A stretch of DNA of 64,000 bases from Luteibacter sp. 9135 (lineage in GTDB: Bacteria; Pseudomonadota; Gammaproteobacteria; Xanthomonadales; Rhodanobacteraceae), in NCBI RefSeq assembly GCF_000745005.1, contig NZ_JQNB01000001.1:2225501-2289500 (forward strand), given 5' to 3'. Position numbers and translations under genes: made by a program. Within the stretch, counting starts at the first letter, position 1. Every line of letters begins with the position of its first letter. The notes below the pieces were generated by a model. It saw only the letters and a program-made list of their open reading frames with translations. It was not told the DNA's origin and ran no database searches. This document shows positions 61,758-64,000 of the stretch, one piece after another.

Positions 61758-64000
61758 GTGACCACAGCGAACGACATCGCGCCTGGGCTCATGGTCCTGC
61801 ATGGCAACCGCCTGGAAGAACTGCGTGACGTCCTGGTGGCGTGGCTTCGCCGTGCGCCCTTGCAGCCCCTGGAAGACGAGTCGATCCTGGTGCAGTCCAA
61901 CGGCATCGCGCAGTGGTTCCGCCTGGCGCTGGCACGCTCGGAGGCCGACGGCGGCATGGGTATCGCCGCGGCCGTCGATGTGCAATTGCCGGGGCGTTTT
62001 CTCTGGATCGCCTACCGCGCTGTGCTCGGCAAGGATGCCGTGCCGCCGGAGTCGCCTTTCGACAAGTCCCGTCTGGTCTGGCGCCTGATGCGCCTGTTGC
62101 CATCCGTGGCGGCCGAAGAGGGCTTCGCATCGCTGAGCGCGTTCCTCGGCAAGGACGACGACGCGCGAAAGTGCCACCAGCTGGCCGAGCGGCTTGCCGA
62201 CCTCTACGACCAGTACCAGGTATACCGTGCCGACTGGCTTGACGATTGGGCGGCAGGGCGCGACGTGCTGCGGGACGCCCGCGGTGCGGCGCCCGACATG
62301 GCGGAAGACGATTGCTGGCAGGCGCGCCTGTGGCGTCGCTTACTGGACGATGTCGGCCCGGACGAGGCCGACGGTCACCGTGCCGCGGTGCACGAGCGCT
62401 TCCTGCGGGCCGTGGCCTCCGTGTCGGAGCGCCCGGCGGCCCTGTCGCGTCGCATCGTGGTGTTCGGCATGTCCTCGCTCCCGCGGCAAACGCTGGAGGC
62501 CCTGTCCGCGCTGGCACGCTGGTCGCAGGTGGTGCTGGTGGTGATGAATCCCTGTCGCCACTACTGGGCGGACATTGTCGACGACCGCGAGTTGCTGCGG
62601 GCCGAGCGGAGGCGTCAGGAAAGCAAGCCCGGCATGCCCCTGCTGCCTTCCGACGAGGACATGCACCTCTACGCCAACCCCCTGCTGGCCGCCTGGGGCA
62701 AGCAGGGTCGCGACTACATCCGCCTGCTCGACGAGTTCGACCATCCGGATACCTATCGCGAGCATTTCACCGCGTGGGACCAGCGCATCGACCTGTTCGC
62801 CGAGCCGACCGGCAACACGCTGCTCGGGCAGGTGCAGGCGGCCATCCTCGACCTGGAGCCCCTGCCGGAAGAACCGCGGCCGGTGGCGGCGGACGACACC
62901 TCCATCGTCTTCCATCTCGCGCACGGGCCGCAGCGCGAGGTGGAGATCCTGCACGACCAGCTGCTTGCCCGGTTCGAGGCATCAGCCCGCGACGGCCATC
63001 CCATCCTGCCTCGCGACGTGATCGTGATGGTGCCCGATATCGAAACCTACGGCCCGCACATCGACGCCGTCTTCGGCCGCGTGCCGCGCGACGACCCGCG
63101 ATTCATTCCGTTCAGCGTGGCGGATCGTGCGGCGCGTGGCACCGTTCCGCTGGTCATGGCGCTGGACATGCTGATGGGCATGACCGAGTCGCGGTTCACG
63201 GCCGGCGAGATGGCCGATCTGCTCGATGTCCCGGCGGTGCGCACGCGTTTCGGCCTGGCCGAGGACGACCTGCCCTTGCTGCATCGCTGGATCGGCGGCG
63301 CTGGTATCCGCTGGGGGCTGGATGCCACGCAGCGCGGTTCGCTGGGGCTGCCGGCCCTGGAGCAGAACACCTGGGCGTTCGGTCTGCGGCGCATGTTGCT
63401 GGGCTATGCCGTGGGGGAAGGGGAGGCATGGGGCGATATCGAGCCCTTCGACGAGGTGGGGGGGCTCGATGCGGCGCTGGTCGGCCCGTTGTCCGACCTC
63501 CTCGCCGCACTCGGTCGCCACTGGCAAGATATGGCCGACCCGGCGCCGGCAGCGGTATGGGGGGCACGCCTGCGCCGGCTGATCGACGATTTCTTCGATC
63601 GTTCGGACGCCGAGGATGCCAAGCAGTTGGAACGCCTCCTGGATGCCCTCGATACCTGGGAAGGCGCTTGCGCCGAAGCCCGGTTCGACGAGCCCTTGCC
63701 GGTCGATGTGGTGCGCGAGGCCTGGCTGGGTCAGTTCGACGACGCGGGACTCTCCAAGCGATTCCTCGCCGGTGCAGTCAGCTTCGGTACGCTGATGCCC
63801 ATGCGGGCCATCCCGTTCCGGGTGGTCTGCCTGCTGGGCATGAACGACGGCGACTACCCGCGTGCCCGTCCGCCCATGGATTTCGACCTGATGTCGCGGT
63901 CGGGTGCGTGGCGGCCGGGCGACCGCTCGCGTCGCGAGGACGATCGCTACCTTTTCCTCGAGGCCCTGCTGTCCGCGCGCGATGCACTGCATATCGGCTG
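61758..64000 (+). CDS. recC: Exodeoxyribonuclease V gamma subunit RecC (partial)
   Basis: N-terminal 747 codons of RecC, the Chi-recognising subunit of RecBCD; the frame is open to the window edge, so it is incomplete at the 3' end. The start reads LMVLHGNRLEELRDVLVAWL, then LVQSNGIAQWFRLALA. Later HLAHGPQREVEILHDQLL and the inactive-nuclease segment MNDGDYPRARPPMDFDLM are characteristic. Start at GTG 61758, with GGAG seven bases upstream (GTG 61755 also possible). recB and recD would be expected beyond the window. Confidence 0.95.
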   Translation, partial: MTTANDIAPGLMVLHGNRLEELRDVLVAWLRRAPLQPLEDESILVQSNGIAQWFRLALARSEADGGMGIAAAVDVQLPGRFLWIAYRAVLGKDAVPPESPFDKSRLVWRLMRLLPSVAAEEGFASLSAFLGKDDDARKCHQLAERLADLYDQYQVYRADWLDDWAAGRDVLRDARGAAPDMAEDDCWQARLWRRLLDDVGPDEADGHRAAVHERFLRAVASVSERPAALSRRIVVFGMSSLPRQTLEALSALARWSQVVLVVMNPCRHYWADIVDDRELLRAERRRQESKPGMPLLPSDEDMHLYANPLLAAWGKQGRDYIRLLDEFDHPDTYREHFTAWDQRIDLFAEPTGNTLLGQVQAAILDLEPLPEEPRPVAADDTSIVFHLAHGPQREVEILHDQLLARFEASARDGHPILPRDVIVMVPDIETYGPHIDAVFGRVPRDDPRFIPFSVADRAARGTVPLVMALDMLMGMTESRFTAGEMADLLDVPAVRTRFGLAEDDLPLLHRWIGGAGIRWGLDATQRGSLGLPALEQNTWAFGLRRMLLGYAVGEGEAWGDIEPFDEVGGLDAALVGPLSDLLAALGRHWQDMADPAPAAVWGARLRRLIDDFFDRSDAEDAKQLERLLDALDTWEGACAEARFDEPLPVDVVREAWLGQFDDAGLSKRFLAGAVSFGTLMPMRAIPFRVVCLLGMNDGDYPRARPPMDFDLMSRSGAWRPGDRSRREDDRYLFLEALLSARDALHIG

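Overview
The window is high-GC, gene-dense chromosomal DNA of a gammaproteobacterium, most likely a Xanthomonadales member of the Rhodanobacteraceae type (Luteibacter/Dyella-like; inferred from gene content, not proven). Pointers are the Rieske/cytochrome b/c1 operon followed directly by sspA-sspB, Oar-like and other TonB-dependent receptors, a DUF1631 protein, a fused OlsF-type acyltransferase and intergenic palindromes beginning GTAGGAGCGCAC. All or nearly all of the DNA looks chromosomal; no insertion sequence, phage, CRISPR array or rRNA was seen.

Region 1 (1-15.1 kb) is the accessory part, with visibly lower GC than the rest. Five plus-strand genes (two GT2 and two GT4 glycosyltransferases, two methyltransferases; six genes in total with tight overlaps) converge on a minus-strand block. 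In transcription order that block holds two paralogous GT39-like membrane glycosyltransferases, two type IV pilins each with its own sigma-54 promoter, a terminator, two paralogous large membrane proteins with a TMTC-like layout, and a Wzx-type flippase. Together these could build a lipid-linked glycan, flip it and attach it to pilin. This candidate pilin-glycosylation island is the most interesting part of the window.

Region 2 (15.2-22.4 kb) has an exported S9 peptidase, a single-chain dihydroxyacetone kinase, an A+T-rich stretch with an orphan membrane protein, and two exported proteins of unknown role, one ending in a deaminase-like domain.

Region 3 (22.4-46 kb) is mainly housekeeping: CorA, a DUF4105 protein, CorC-YbeY-PhoH-MiaB (a conserved RNA/metal cluster), a lytic transglycosylase, a DegS/AlgW-like protease, petABC, sspAB, nadC, DUF1631, a Trm112-like protein, purE-purK, sodB, grxD, an SDR, MarC and OlsF.

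Region 4 (46-64 kb) carries two TonB-dependent receptors, ppnN, small proteins, an AAG-type DNA glycosylase, a SulP transporter, tRNA-Asn, a FimT-like pseudopilin, uvrB, tRNA-Val, a coiled-coil membrane protein, a HemJ-like protein and the start of recC, which runs off the right edge. Several rho-independent terminators, sigma-70-like promoters and three sites of the GTAGGAGCGCAC palindrome separate the units.
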